Of a stretch of 64,000 nucleotides of DNA, positions 48,501 through 60,496 are shown in pieces. A program made the position numbers and the translations under genes. The stretch is from Wuchereria bancrofti (Eukaryota; Nematoda; Chromadorea; Rhabditida; Onchocercidae): the NCBI GenBank assembly GCA_005281725.1, contig SSBO01000012.1, positions 5,285,564 to 5,349,563 of the forward strand, read 5' to 3'. Each line of letters starts with the position of its first letter. The stretch's first letter is position 1. Below the pieces are notes generated by a model. The model was not told the DNA's origin. It saw only the letters and a list, made by a program, of their open reading frames with translations, and made no database searches.

Positions 48501-51253
48501 ATGAACTGACCAGCTGTACTGCTTGTATTATGTAAGTAAATAATTAATATGAATTAAAATGCAGTACCTGTTCAGGCCTCATATCTATGAACTTGCTCCA
48601 TCCGCAATTAAACATCAATACACGAATAAACAAAACTATTTTTTCAGTCGAAATGTAACAGACTGAATGTGGCAAAAGACTCGACTAATGTAGCACAGAT
48701 TTACTGAAAAATATAAGATGAAAGGTTGCTTAGGTTCGTCCGAATTCTAAATAGCTTCATTATTTTATAAGGAACGAAAAAATTTCCGGTCTAGTTAAAC
48801 AATTAATCACAAATTATTGATGTTTCCATAATGCTTGAATCTGACATTCGTACAGCTTTAGTTTTTAAAATTTTACACAAAAGAAGATGACTGAAGAAAA
48901 TTAGTCAATGGATTTCAAAATCTCTTTCAGCTATTAAAAAAGGAATAACAGATGTGTTTGACGATTAAAGAAGTAGGAATCGTTTTTATATGCTCCCTTA
49001 AAAATGTCTTAAAAATTCGTTTACTAAATTCACGTATTTTGTTAGTCACAAGAAACAAAATGTAAACTTTCAGACTACTGGGTACATATACACATTCTCC
49101 TCTGTTTGAGCGTTATTTGGTTTTCTTGCTGATTTCATTTGAATCTAAACTTTTATTTTTTTTATTTTAATCCGACCTTAACAAGTAACCAGAGTAACCT
49201 TTCTTAACTATTGTATTGCTTCAGTCCATTTCAGAGGACTAACGAGTATTCACCTTCCACTACCTTTTCTCGGATTCTTTACAACTCAGCTTTCCTCACT
49301 TCTTATTCATAAATATTCCACTTCTCATAACTAGCGATATCAAGAAACTTGCAAACTGTGACAGTGAGCATAGAAAATAAACCTAACAACATGGTCAAGT
49401 AGAAACACTCATCGCTGTCTACTCCGATTCATTCGTTGGCTGTCTAAATAGTTAGAAATTCCTGCAAGTGACAGACGAACACAGTGTAGCATACAATGCT
49501 GGAATGGAATTGCACTCATTTCTTTCATTTTGAGTTGGCACATTTCCACATTGTCCTTTTCCTGGTCAAGTCCTTTCAAACTTGTTAATCTCTACTACAC
49601 TTTGCAGATCAATTATTTTACCTTGAGTTTCCACTCACCATATTTATTTATTACGATGCAGCAATGACCTGAGTGAGTCGACGAAAGCTCACTATGGAAG
49701 TATTTCATGTTATCGCTTGACGGAAGTCTTTTTGAGAATATATATACGTGAGTGTTTTCTACGATTCTGTTGAAATCGGTTGATAAGAGTATATAGTGAA
49801 AGGCAAAGAAAATTTGCGGAAAGATGCAAAAGTTCGCTCTTTGACACTAGGTTTTACTGACTGTGTTGCCTCTAGAATATATCGCTGATATTTCGTTATT
49901 CGGAATGGATTACAACGTCAATTCAACCGAAACTAAACGCTGTCTAGCTATTAGTGTACACCTGTCAGGAGCTGTCACCGAAACGAAATCATGACTTATG
50001 ACATCAATGACAAGAAGAGAGGGACATGTCACGTTGAAGTAACTGATAATCCTCAGCTATAAAAAGGAGAAATGGTGGAAGAAACTCCATCCTCGACCTA
50101 AACACCTAAAGTCACTCTACCCCCGGGCAACTGCATCTCAACTTGGTTCGTATCCTTCCTCCCAACGAACCTTAGCAGTATTTTGCGGCAGGCCGATGCC
50201 TGACGTGGATGCTTGATGTGAATTCTCGTATGCGTGCTGAGTGGGACGTGGGGAAGAGGATTGGTATGGAGTGGTGAGATTGTGAGGAGGTTAACAGGTT
50301 AGGATTGGCAGTTCTGTTGACAGACTATGTTGAGTGGTGGATAAACAATGAATAGATGATAAGAGATAGATCAGGTGGTGGTTTGGAAAGAGTGTCGCTG
50401 CAATGCCAACTGTTCAACATTGCTTTTATTTAATGATTTTCTGTTTCACAGGCTTCCTTAGACAACTTCGGGTGTATAGAGAGAAGAGGAAGAATCGGTG
50501 ATATATTTGTACCGATACTTAGGTGTAATGCTCTTTAGACGAATATTTCTGATTTTCTGTTTTTGGTACAAAACATTTGTTTATCTTCTACTCAGTTTTC
50601 ATTCAAGTCCAACATCAGCTTCGATAGTTTTCATCTTACAAGTGGGACTATTGTTTATTGTTACCACTTTATGAAATTCAAATTTAATTTTTGTTTTAAA
50701 ACTAAATTGACATTTAAATGATTAGGAATTACTGTCGTGGAACACTATCAATTCATTTCATTTAATTCATCCAGTGAGTAGCTTTCATTACTTTTATTAC
50801 TTGGAGCGTCATCAACCCAGGAAGGTCAAGATATATTTGAGGGTTCTTTTGTAGCGTTGCTAGTATTCCAGTAAGATCGCTTTCACTAATGATTGTTTAG
50901 TGAGTGTGATGGATAGGTAGGTGATTATCACCAATCAGTTGGAGTGTTGTACAGTGAAATATATATGAAATATAGTATGAAATATCCGTTCATGTAAAGC
51001 GAAACTGAAACCAGTAGAAAAAGGAAATGCTGAGACCGCTTCTATTGTGTTTATTTTATATAGTTCGAACGTTTTTTTTTCTTGATAGAATTACCTCGCT
51101 TTGGTTTTGTCCATATCACCAATGCATACATGCAGAATGGATGAATCTACTATTTTGTGTTCAGTTTCATTCGTCTCATATCAGTTCATTTGTACATTGT
51201 ATCTAATTACGATTACGAACTGCTCGACACACATCAGATTTATCTCTATTATT
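45503..51253. other. 5.7-kb divergent intergenic region, no supported gene
   Basis: Separates the divergent zinc-finger and epsin genes and must contain both promoters. It holds an imperfect inverted repeat at 46723-46909 and a GC-richer patch at about 50040-50330 that includes CTATAAAAAGG near 50058. The overlapping open frames at 47795-48178 lack recognisable motifs. Confidence 0.5.
46723..46909. repeat. Imperfect inverted repeat (57-bp arms, about 73-bp loop)
   Basis: The arm 46723-46779 begins GATCGGATTTCAACATG, and the reverse complement of 46853-46909 begins with the same 17 bases. By eye 49 of 57 positions match, with the mismatches clustered mid-arm. The structure could fold into a long hairpin or represent a small non-autonomous inverted-repeat element. 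Confidence 0.8.
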
Positions 51254-51263
51254 AGGAGTTCCG
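51254..51263 (+). promoter_or_regulatory. Possible trans-splice acceptor of epsin
   Basis: CTCTATTATTAG ends at 51255, eight bases before the epsin ATG. The short leader GAGTTCCG and the absence of an upstream coding exon suggest spliced-leader addition. The pyrimidine tract is weak. Confidence 0.35.
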
Positions 51264-53935
51264 ATGTCGATTTCAACTATCAGACGTCAAGTAAAAAATG
51301 TCGCTTATAATTTCTCGGACGCACAAGTTAAAGTTCGAGAAGCCACCAGGTGACGAATTTATGGGTTTAATAGTTTCAGAATTAGTCTGGGAAATAGTAG
51401 TATTCGTTAAATCAGAGCATCCATTTCCTTTTGTATTATGAGGCTAAGCTACATTTCCTGCGTATTCTTAGATCCTAAATATACCAAACAAGATTTAATG
51501 AAAAAAAGTTATTCGGAAAAATGAGACAGAAAACATGATCTGTGACTGACAAACGATATTATGCAAGCCAATTTCCATGTTTCATAAAATGAGATAGAAA
51601 AACTTAAAAATGTCCTCAAAGTAAGTAATCCGGCAAATCTACCCAAAACCAAAGTGAAATTCAAAAAATTGTTTGCATTAAGCATTTCGTAGTTTGTTAG
51701 TGTATCACTATTGTCATTTTTTTACTATTGTATGTTTCATAAAAGAATTGGTTTCTGTGAGAATGATGTGTTGCAGTAATGATCCTTGGGGACCCTCTAC
51801 GGCGCTAATGTCCGAAATCGCAGATCTAACGCATAATCCAATGTCATTTACTGAGATTATGTCAATGCTTTGGAAAAGATTAAATGATCATGGGAAAAAT
51901 TGGAGGCATGTGTACAAAAGTCTTGTTCTTTTGGATTATTTGATAAAGGTTAGATTTCCTTAGATTGGTTTATATTTGGCTATTCAGAAACTTGTCTGGA
52001 AGATATGAATGAACAGTCAAAAATTTGATTCTTGTTTTGGATTTACATTGTTTTATGGATGCAGTGCTGTTTATTTTCAAGTACGTACATGAATTGATGC
52101 AATACGTTGATATCTATTTTAGTGTGGCAATGAGAAGGTGGCTCAACAGTGTCGAGAAAATATCTACTCGATTGAGACATTAAAAGATTTCCAATATATT
52201 GAAGACAATAGAGACCAGGGTATGAATGTACGAGAGAAAGCAAAACAAATGGTTAGTCTGCTGTATGACGAAGAACGACTTAAAAATGAACGAACAAAGT
52301 TCATGATGACTAGGAAGAAGTTCATGTCTGGTTCCGGTATTTCTTCAGATGGTTCCGTACGACATATGCGTAAAAGCGATATTGGTGCTGCCTTTGGTAT
52401 ATTTTGTCTTCACTCTTTTATGAGATTTTCATTGTTTTAGCAAGATATGAGATTTAAATGTTTTTTAGAATTAGAATTGGAAGATGCAAGATGTGAGATT
52501 TGGAGTTCTACTGCTGTATTAATACAACAAGTGAGGACATTGTTTCCATAATTTAAATGTTTTTTAGAATCAGAATTGGAAGATGCACGACCGGCAAGTG
52601 CTGGTGAAGAAGAAATGCAGTTACAGATTGCGCTTGTATTATCACGGGAAGAAAGTGAGAAAGAAGAGGAACTGAGGAAAAAGGATGACATTGGGTTACA
52701 GGTATTCCAAAAATTATGTTTTTAAGAGATCCTAAGTATTCATTTGATAGAGTTTTCTGTGGTATGATATATTTCAATACGTATCAGGCATTTCAGTAAT
52801 GCCAAAAATGGGTATTCTAAAAAAAATTAGGTTATATAATGAGCAAAAATAAATATGCCTGTATTATGTATTGGAAATGGGCATCGATGTTAAATTCAGA
52901 GAAATTCAGATGGCATTAAATGAGAGTCGTCGTGAAATCGAGCGGATGAATTCCATGGATGCTGTCGGTCAAAACACAGTGCCAAGTTCAACTCTTTCAC
53001 AAAGTGCGATCGATGACTTGCTGTCACTGGGAGTGGGACAACCTATTGAACAGACAACGCCAAATCCATGGGGTGGACCAGTTGCTGATCCGTGGGCACC
53101 GGCCTCCGGTATTACTCCTGCAGCAACTGTTGGTTGGTGCTTTAACATTGGGAGTCATTTCCTGTTCTTAACGAAATGTGTTCTTTCCTAACAAAATTGA
53201 AACTTTTTAACATTACCCGGAAGCCCTTGAAGAAGTAAATAAAAGGCAAGGATAGATCACATAAGTGAAGTACATACACTTAAAAATATCATCGAGGTTT
53301 TTGTTTAGGTAGACGAACTGTATTTTTAGGATCATCGCTATATTCAAACATCCAAACGATTATTAATGACCCATGGATGTTAGCACCTCCAACGACCGGA
53401 GTAACAACAAACTCTGTTGACCCATGGGCTACTTTGCCTTCCCTAACCAGTCAAGCTGCGGTTCCTAATGCTGAGAATTCTTCTAAACAAAGAAACAACA
53501 CAAAAACACCCGAGAGTTTTCTCGGTGAAAACTCATCCCTTGTAAATTTAGACAATCTACTTGGAACAACAAGTAGCAACGCAAAACCAGGTTTTTTTTT
53601 CTCTACGCCTTCAGTTTTGTATTGTAGATGTCACAAAGACCTTCTTTCGTATAACTATAAAGTAAATGAAAAACAAGGCATGACCTTAAAAGATATGTTC
53701 ATCTGACACTTCCAGAGGTCTTATTTCAGCCAGCAATCCATTTCTTTCTGGTGCTGGTGCAACGGTACCAGTAAATCCATTTGTCGCTCAACAGCGCCCA
53801 TCACCATCGCTTAATGAAATGATGAGTCAAAACCGCATACCGTCAACAGGAAATTCCGCCCAGTCAGCTATGCAGCCACCACTGATGCCAGTCTCTACGT
53901 CCGTGCCAACCCAATCTACCAATCCATTCTGCTAA
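51264..53935 (+). CDS. epn-1: Epsin, ENTH-domain clathrin adaptor
   Basis: Endocytic adaptor that bends PIP2-rich membrane and couples ubiquitinated cargo to clathrin. Exons: 51264-51349, 51777-51948, 52123-52396, 52568-52701, 52910-53132, 53330-53590, 53730-53935; 451 aa, all phases agree. ENTH domain in residues 1-140: MSISTIRRQVKN with the basic PIP2-contact residues, KVREATSNDPWGP, TEIMSMLWKRLNDHGKNWRH, VYKSLVLLDYLIK, CGNEKVAQQCRENIYSIETL and DQGMNVREKAKQM. Two ubiquitin-interacting motifs follow: EEMQLQIALVLSREE and DDIGLQMALNESRRE, the second split across an intron. Then three DPW motifs (ADPWAP, NDPWML, VDPWAT) for AP-2, a clathrin-box-like LVNLDNLLG, and three NPF motifs for EH-domain partners (SNPFL, VNPFV, TNPFC), the last at the C-terminus. 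Module order and length match C. elegans EPN-1 and vertebrate epsins. An AATAAA at 54374-54379 may be the polyadenylation signal. Confidence 0.97.
52469..52530 (+). other. Candidate alternative or decoy copy of epsin exon 4
   Basis: The sequence TTTAAATGTTTTTTAGAAT, followed by TAGAATTGGAAGATGCA, is a near copy of the acceptor and start of exon 4 about 100 bp downstream. The copy stays open for 62 bases to a CAACAA|GTGAGG donor. It has the same phases as exon 4 (enters needing two bases, leaves at a codon end), so it could replace exon 4 but not be included together with it. Its peptide LELEDARCEIWSST keeps only the first residues of exon 4 and lacks the first ubiquitin-interacting motif. It may be a non-functional duplication. 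Confidence 0.5.
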
Positions 53936-54998
53936 TCTGTTCATATGACCAGTCATATGGTCAACTTCTAAAACGAATGTTACAATGCATTTTCATTATG
54001 ATGGGCTTGCATCTATAAATAATTTTATCCTTCCTCTTACCCCTTTTTTCCCATTCACTGCACGTTGCTTAACTTTTGGCTTTTTCCAAATATTTTGTAT
54101 ATAGTTGAAGATATTTCAGTCATTTGATATGGTTTTATTTTCAACAACAGAAACAAATCGCATATATAAGTGCATTCCACTTGGCCCCGAAAATATTAAT
54201 AGCTGCTGTACAACATTCTGCATAATTTTGGACGGCGGTGTGAACGCCTTCTCTGTCATTATTTCTTTAATCCAGTTCTTCATCCGGAGAATTCTTTACT
54301 CTGCAAACTCCATCCGGAAACAACAAAAATTTCAAGCATTTACACTTTGCGTCCAGTGATTTTCTCTTGTGATAATAAAGCATAATTTGTGATCACTTCA
54401 TCTCCAGTATTTTCTGGATGCTTTTTTCTAAAGTCTTTAATCATAAATTCTTAAATTCTGTTCCCATTTATCCGCTTCGCTCTTAGAACAACCTCACTCC
54501 GCGAGTGTTAAACACACCATGCAAGAAATTTCGTGTAGTTATATCTGGAAATCTGCTTTGAATAAAAGTGGAAGTCCAAACTGCGTGCCTAACAGAATAT
54601 GGATATTATTTGTAGTTCTTGTCTACTGCACTGGGATTCATTAACGGATACAGCCTGGAAATACAAGATTGCATCCCATATGGACGCTCTAGATTACGAG
54701 CGATTAATGGCTTCTGCAAAACTTATACCTAATTTTCGAAACTAATGTCCCACACCAACGGCAGCCATTCGCATTCTCAACTTCTAAGGACATGTTTTTT
54801 TGGACGTTCTCTATTCTTCTCTAGGCATCACGAAATAGTCCTTTTAAAATTGGCCAATGTATTTTACCAATTACTTTCTATAGTTTATAATGATATGGTT
54901 TTATAGCAAAATGTTAAACATCAGATACAGAAATCAACTTGCTGCCCAGCGTTCACAACACTAACAGTTGCGTAGATTAAAAGTATCAACATTATACG
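53936..54998. other. Convergent 3' region between epsin and the RUN/PH gene
   Basis: Holds both 3' UTRs. An AATAAA at 54374-54379 on the plus strand could serve epsin. The plus-strand open frame 54105-54359 shows no motif and is not supported as coding. Confidence 0.6.
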
Positions 54999-57900
54999 TT
55001 ATCGGAATTCGAGTGATGTATCGAACGTATCGTCCGATACAACATCATCGAACTGGAAAGCATCATTAAGGCGTGACATCGAATTCAGAATTGCGGACAG
55101 TCGGGATGAACCACCTTCTTCTGTATTAATTTGCTTTACCTAAATACGTTATATTCAGAGTTAAGTATGAATAACAGAGAATGAATTCGTGGAAGAGATT
55201 ACCCCAAGCTTATTTAGTTGTCCTAACATACGGTCGACTTCGTCTGGCGATCTCATAAATAACCACTCCAACTTATCTTCATTTTTGATTACACAAGCCG
55301 AGCGTTCAGCAGCAAATACTCCGGTGGCTTGGGATATATGTGCCATGTCAATGCGAGCCAGCAATCTCATGAATCCATCAGCTGCACAGTTCAACCCCTC
55401 TTGGGCTATTAAAATACTTTCACACAAGCATACTACGCAGGCTGCTGGCTCATCATCCATGTCCTGCAAACAGTAGCAATCTCGGCAACTTCTATTGTAT
55501 AATTAGGGCTGATTTCCCAAGACGACAACAAATGAATCAAAGTATACGGGTATAATCAATTTCCATTCGAACTATTAACGAAGCAACATACCGTAGATGT
55601 GATTGCAAGAGTTATTAGCGATATCCATTTGTGCATGTCAGCAGCGCTCTGACATATGAACTGGATTCTGCTGTTTTTAAGAACGACTTCAAACATATAT
55701 GGCGAACGGTCATCACCTTTGAGTTCAGCTACATCGATAACTGAATCTCTAGAAAAAAACTCTTGCAAAACAATTTTTTTCATTTCTGACAGTTAATGCA
55801 AACCCAACTTATTTTAAAAATACCTGACAGATATAACGCGTTCCCCAAATTTGCACGTAGAGTCGGAAAACTGGTAAATTTTTTTATTTTGCAAATGAAA
55901 GTAGCTCTGTTGGAAATCGCCTGAGCCAAGCAGCCACGAAACGCCACCCCCAACTTCTTTATGATACAAAAAACCACTGTGCTGATAACCTTCTCCATTC
56001 ATGCTATATAGTTTCATTTGTCTCCATTGTGCAAGATAATATCCGTAAAGAACTGGTGCATCCTGTAAACTGTAAACGATTCACACTCACATGACATGAT
56101 TTACAGTAACGCTCTCTCACTGTTAGTTTCTACACGGAAACATTAATTTAAAATGATATAAATTATTGCACTCTTTCCACAAGTTAAAAATGTTACCTTA
56201 TGTAACTCCTTGGATATGAAACGAATAAGATACTGTGGAGTGGGATCAGGACAAACTTTTAATTTGATTTTGTCGAGTTGAAAATTTGACACATAATTCT
56301 CATATGCATAATTCAGAGCATCCAAAATGGTGATACCAAGCTGTTTACATGCCGTGCATATTTCCACAACTGATAAAAACTTATCAGCTTCAGCTTCACA
56401 TACATTGTAATCTTTCTCAGCATGCAGATACATCACTTGCCAGTCTGGACCAACCTGAAAAGTTCGATACAAATAATCTATGTTGAATAGCAACCATTTT
56501 TCTTCAACTGACAGCCTAGAATATAACTTACATGAACACTGCTGATGTACCGGAGTGGCAGGTACGCACGTGTAACAAATGACTTTTTGGATATTACAAA
56601 ATTTTCTGCAGACAACAAGTAAGCTGCCTGATTAGAGAGAGCAAATAGTCGCCTTTCGATTTCTCCTGTACCGAAATGCGAATACACCTTTAAAAAGTAC
56701 ATGTAATAATAATTCATTATATGCTTTGCATGTTAGGGATCCGTAATTTTTCGGCAAAGCCAACCTAATCGAAAAAACTACTTGAGTAGTCTATTTTTCC
56801 TTATTTCTGATTTAGAATTTTTGAAGACAAAATAAAAGCAGTAGATACCTGAAACAAACGCATAAACCTTTCGGCGTCGTGTTTGAAAACATTCATGCTA
56901 AGGCCAATCATTTCACCCATATCCAACCTTGAAGACCATTTCTCAACTGTTAAACAAATAAGCAGTAAACGAACAAATACCGATTCGCTGTTTTATAATT
57001 TGAATCCAGAAATGAGTTTTTTTTGGGTTGGAAGAAGGTCCATTTAATCTATTTTAATGGTTTTTCAGTATTCGACAAAAATAAAGCATACCTTATTTCG
57101 CCGCATGGAAGATCGACTAACGTTGTTATCGGCGATGTCCTGTGTTCACATTCATTAAAGTAAATATCCTCTGCGGACAATTTTGCTTTTGATAAGCTTG
57201 TTTTCAGAGCTATATCGAAAGGATCCATCGAAACAACAGCACTACTGACCTAAACATACACTATAGCACAACGGCAAATCTGTGATATTACAAATCAAGC
57301 ACCACTAAAACATCAAGAATTTGGTAAAATTTGCAAATGCAAAGTGGTCACTAAGAAGTCATTAAGTTCTGACATTAACATAACCAGCTGTAGGTTTAAA
57401 TAAATGATTAAACTACTGTATTGCACTAGATTTCCAGTGATTTCACACTAATGACTGCCGAAAAACTATAGCAGAAACTGCATCCCAAGCGAATATAATC
57501 AGCAATCAAAATTCTGGAAAAATAAGAAGCCCTATTTAATTATTAATATAACTGTTGAAGGCTTGTAATTTTTTGAATAAGTCATGAGCCTTTTTCAAGA
57601 TGTGAAAGGACATGCGCGCAAAATTTCAATGAAGTTCATAGACGTTCAAAATAGTATAAATGATTCAGATTCTTTAGTCGAAAACTTTGTATTGACGGTA
57701 ATTTTTTGTTATAAGGTGAGCAATTTTCAAAGAGGGACAAAGCATCATATGCCACAGACAACCACCTGCAGAAACCCATAAAATATTCACGAAAAAATTA
57801 CATCCGACTTTTTTTGTTCAGAACTAACGGTATGTCTTTCTTCATCCACAGTGTTTTTTAATGCATCTTCTTTTGGAAGATAACAATGGATACCATCTGC

Positions 57901-59770
57901 TGAATCATTCTTTCTACGCTTCAGCAATTCACCGAAAATTTGATCCTGAACATTCCCATTTACCTTTAAATTATAGCTTTTTTATTTAAAAAACATTGAG
58001 AAAAGAACGCCTTTTAGAAATTCAATATAACATAAGACATTAATAAGGTATTATACATTACCGCGTCGTTTTCTGGCACAGCGATATCTTCATCAAATGA
58101 TGTAGTATGAGTTTCCACAAAATCAGCTGGTAATGGTACATCAAACAATAATGACGAGACATCCTGAGAATGTGTTGAAAATTGTATTCGGGATTCTTGG
58201 GGAATTGCCGAATGGCTCTCTAGTTCACATGAATATCTGCATAAAACAGCCGAACTGCCACTTGATGTTGACGGTCGCTGATTACCATGGCGCATTATTG
58301 CTATTGGAATATCGTTACGTTTTTCAAAAGGTTTCTGGAAGATTAGTAAAAAAGCATGTCCAAACTACAAAATACTAAGTTTTGCTCTGTAAAGCGACAA
58401 TAAAATAAAAGATTCCGCTTTAAAAAGGTTAAAAGCATATTCTATACATAACAAACATATAGAATTAAATATTTATGGTAGAATTTCTACATTTTCAATA
58501 TGGAATTACTAATTAGGATTTTTCAACGACACATAATATGAGCAAAGAGCAAACTCCTACAGCAAGACTACTAGTTCCCTTCATTTATTTGAAATGCAGT
58601 GAGATGATCAAACTGTGTGCTCTTCTTGACAGAAATATCTGAAATGAAAACAAACCAAAAATTTGAACTGTACTTCAGTAAAAGCTATCATTTTCTGTAC
58701 AACACGAGAAAGCAGGGATTGATCCGTCATCACAGCTTCTTTGTGGTAGAACTTTCGAACAGTTTCTATATCTTGTTGAAAAGACTAAAATATAGCGTTC
58801 TTTAAAAGCATTTAAAGCGAGATACAATGGAGGATTACAATACAGATAGCACAAAAAAACCATTCGTCAATCCACAAAGTAAAAAAACCCACAGTAAGAG
58901 CACTGCACAACTCAGCTTGATCTCGATGTCTCATTGCAGTACAGAATTGAGAAGGAACAGGCAACATTAAGAACTATTATCACAAAAAGCATTAAGTCCA
59001 AAAAAACAATGTCTCTAATCAAATTCCGTAAAACGGAATGGTGTTATAGCTGCCTCTACGATTTCTTTTGAAAAAGTAAAAACAGTCTCAATATCAGGGA
59101 ATGTGTTACTACCAGTGACAATTAATCCCAGTGAATCTGGTGAATATATCTGCCACTATGTAGAAAGAAAGAAAAGAACATATACTTAAGAACCTGAAAG
59201 TGATATAATAATGTTTGTTTATTGAGAACATCCTTGAGCCACGCAACCGACAGCTGTCGTGTTGAAGTGACACACCATTCCCGTTTCAAATAGTCAATTT
59301 CGTTGCGTGACATGAACTCTTTTACAAATATCCAGTATAAACGGTTACCTCTGTTAAACCTAAGCAAAATAACAGAGAGATCTCAGTTGAAGGGAGGTGT
59401 TCTTTTTCTCGTAATCATTTCACAAAAAAAAAAAAAAATTCAAACATAGCAATTAATTCACAATGCTATCATTTTTTTGCGGAATTTGAATTACGCAATG
59501 TAAAGCTGAGAGAAAATGCCGAAAGATATACACATACCCGTAAGAAAGGAAAAAATCGAAGATCGTTACAAGATTTCGTGCAGCAACAGAACTCGAATCA
59601 AGAGGTTGATATCGACTGTCTAATAAGTGTCGCCTCCATTCGACCACTGTATCCGTGATAGCATGTGTAATAGAAGCTTCGATGTGAGGATGAGATGACA
59701 ATGTGATTTCAGCATAATGTCTTCCACCTCCTCCTCCTTTGAATCCATTCAATGGAGCTATCGTTATCAT
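54999..59770 (-). CDS. plekhm2: RUN and PH domain protein of the PLEKHM2/SKIP type
   Basis: In animals PLEKHM2 binds Arl8 on lysosomes and recruits kinesin-1. Exons in transcript order: 59770-59538, 59359-59194, 58784-58674, 58334-58062, 57945-57829, 57249-57092, 56987-56971 (17-nt microexon), 56946-56849, 56687-56532, 56454-56197, 56062-55824, 55748-55592, 55463-55203, 55139-54999; 794 aa. RUN domain near residues 25-170: ITDTVVEWRRHLLDSR, FFLSYGFNRGNRLYWIFVKE, TRQLSVAWLKDVLNKQTLL, SFQQDIETVRKFYHKEAV. A linker follows, then a PH-like module EIERRLFALSNQAAYLL with RAYLPLRYISSVHVGPDWQV at residues 391-529, as in the corresponding PLEKHM2 region. A PH domain at 525-660 has GYQHSGFLYHKEVGGGVSWL and the closing tryptophan of SAADMHKWISLITLA. 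About 130 residues follow, comparable to the human protein. The start at 59770 gives the RUN frame; an out-of-frame ATG at 59792 precedes it. Identification rests on domain order and remembered family phrases. Confidence 0.82.
59060..59149 (-). other. Candidate cassette exon in the RUN domain
   Basis: A 90-base open segment with an AG acceptor and a GTAGAG donor, phase 0 on both sides, lies between RUN exons 2 and 3. It would insert IYSPDSLGLIVTGSN, followed by TFPDIETVFTFSKEI. Skipping it gives a gapless fit to the RUN family, so I left it out of the main model. Its DIETV..F..KE pattern resembles the next exon (QDIETVRKFYHKEA), hinting at an old exon duplication. Confidence 0.3.
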
Positions 59771-60496
59771 CTTCTTGTTCAAAATTAGTCATTTCACATA
59801 TACATACATTTTATTTTATATGTTTCATTTAAATAAATGCTCAACGGCCCTATCCAAAAGAACGGTTCAGAAACTATTCCAGAGAAACATAAATTAGCCC
59901 CTTACGCTGTCTTCATTTCCTGAGGTAATGAAGATGCGAATGTGTAAAAAGCTACAGAAAGCTCAGAATTAGACAACCAATCAGGAATAAAAACTAGTCC
60001 TGGACCAACTTCTATCCGCAATCCTGACCTACCACCAACTTCCCCATCAATATCTGACAACCTTCACAGCTATCGAACAAAAGTTCTCTTTACACCTCAC
60101 ACTATCTCTTTCAAATGCAACATCTCCTCATGCCACCTCATGTCTGCCTACACTCTCATTTATTTACACTGCCTCACTCTCTCAAACTGAGTATGTGACA
60201 CGATATATCAATTGCTGGAGTGGTTCAATATAGTTTTTGCGAACGTACGTAGGTGTGGAATTGTGCCGGGGAAATTGGAACTCAAACTGTACTTCTGATC
60301 TCATTTTTTCTCATAGTTATTGACAAATATGGCTGTTGCCCGTTGGCACCAGTGAGTTGGGATTATCTTTGCTACGTTTGAGGTTCCAGTGATAGTCTAA
60401 ACCGCATAGTGTAAATATGAAGTTTTTTAACCTAGAAATTTGTTTTCAGCATTGGAGTACCAGTTTCAACCGTTGCATTCTTTAAACTGTCTCAGC
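59771..60496. promoter_or_regulatory. Shared divergent promoter region of the PLEKHM2-like and SMAP genes
   Basis: The two start codons face away from each other across 726 bp. The interval contains a C-rich, T-rich plus-strand tract at about 59990-60190, unlike the AT-rich surroundings, and a TTTTCAG at 60443-60449 that may be the SMAP trans-splice or 5' UTR acceptor. Bidirectional use is inferred from geometry only. Confidence 0.5.

Noticed and set aside
50130..50160. tRNA B-box-like GGTTCGTATCC
   Set aside because: One mismatch to the B box, and no A box or cloverleaf could be drawn.
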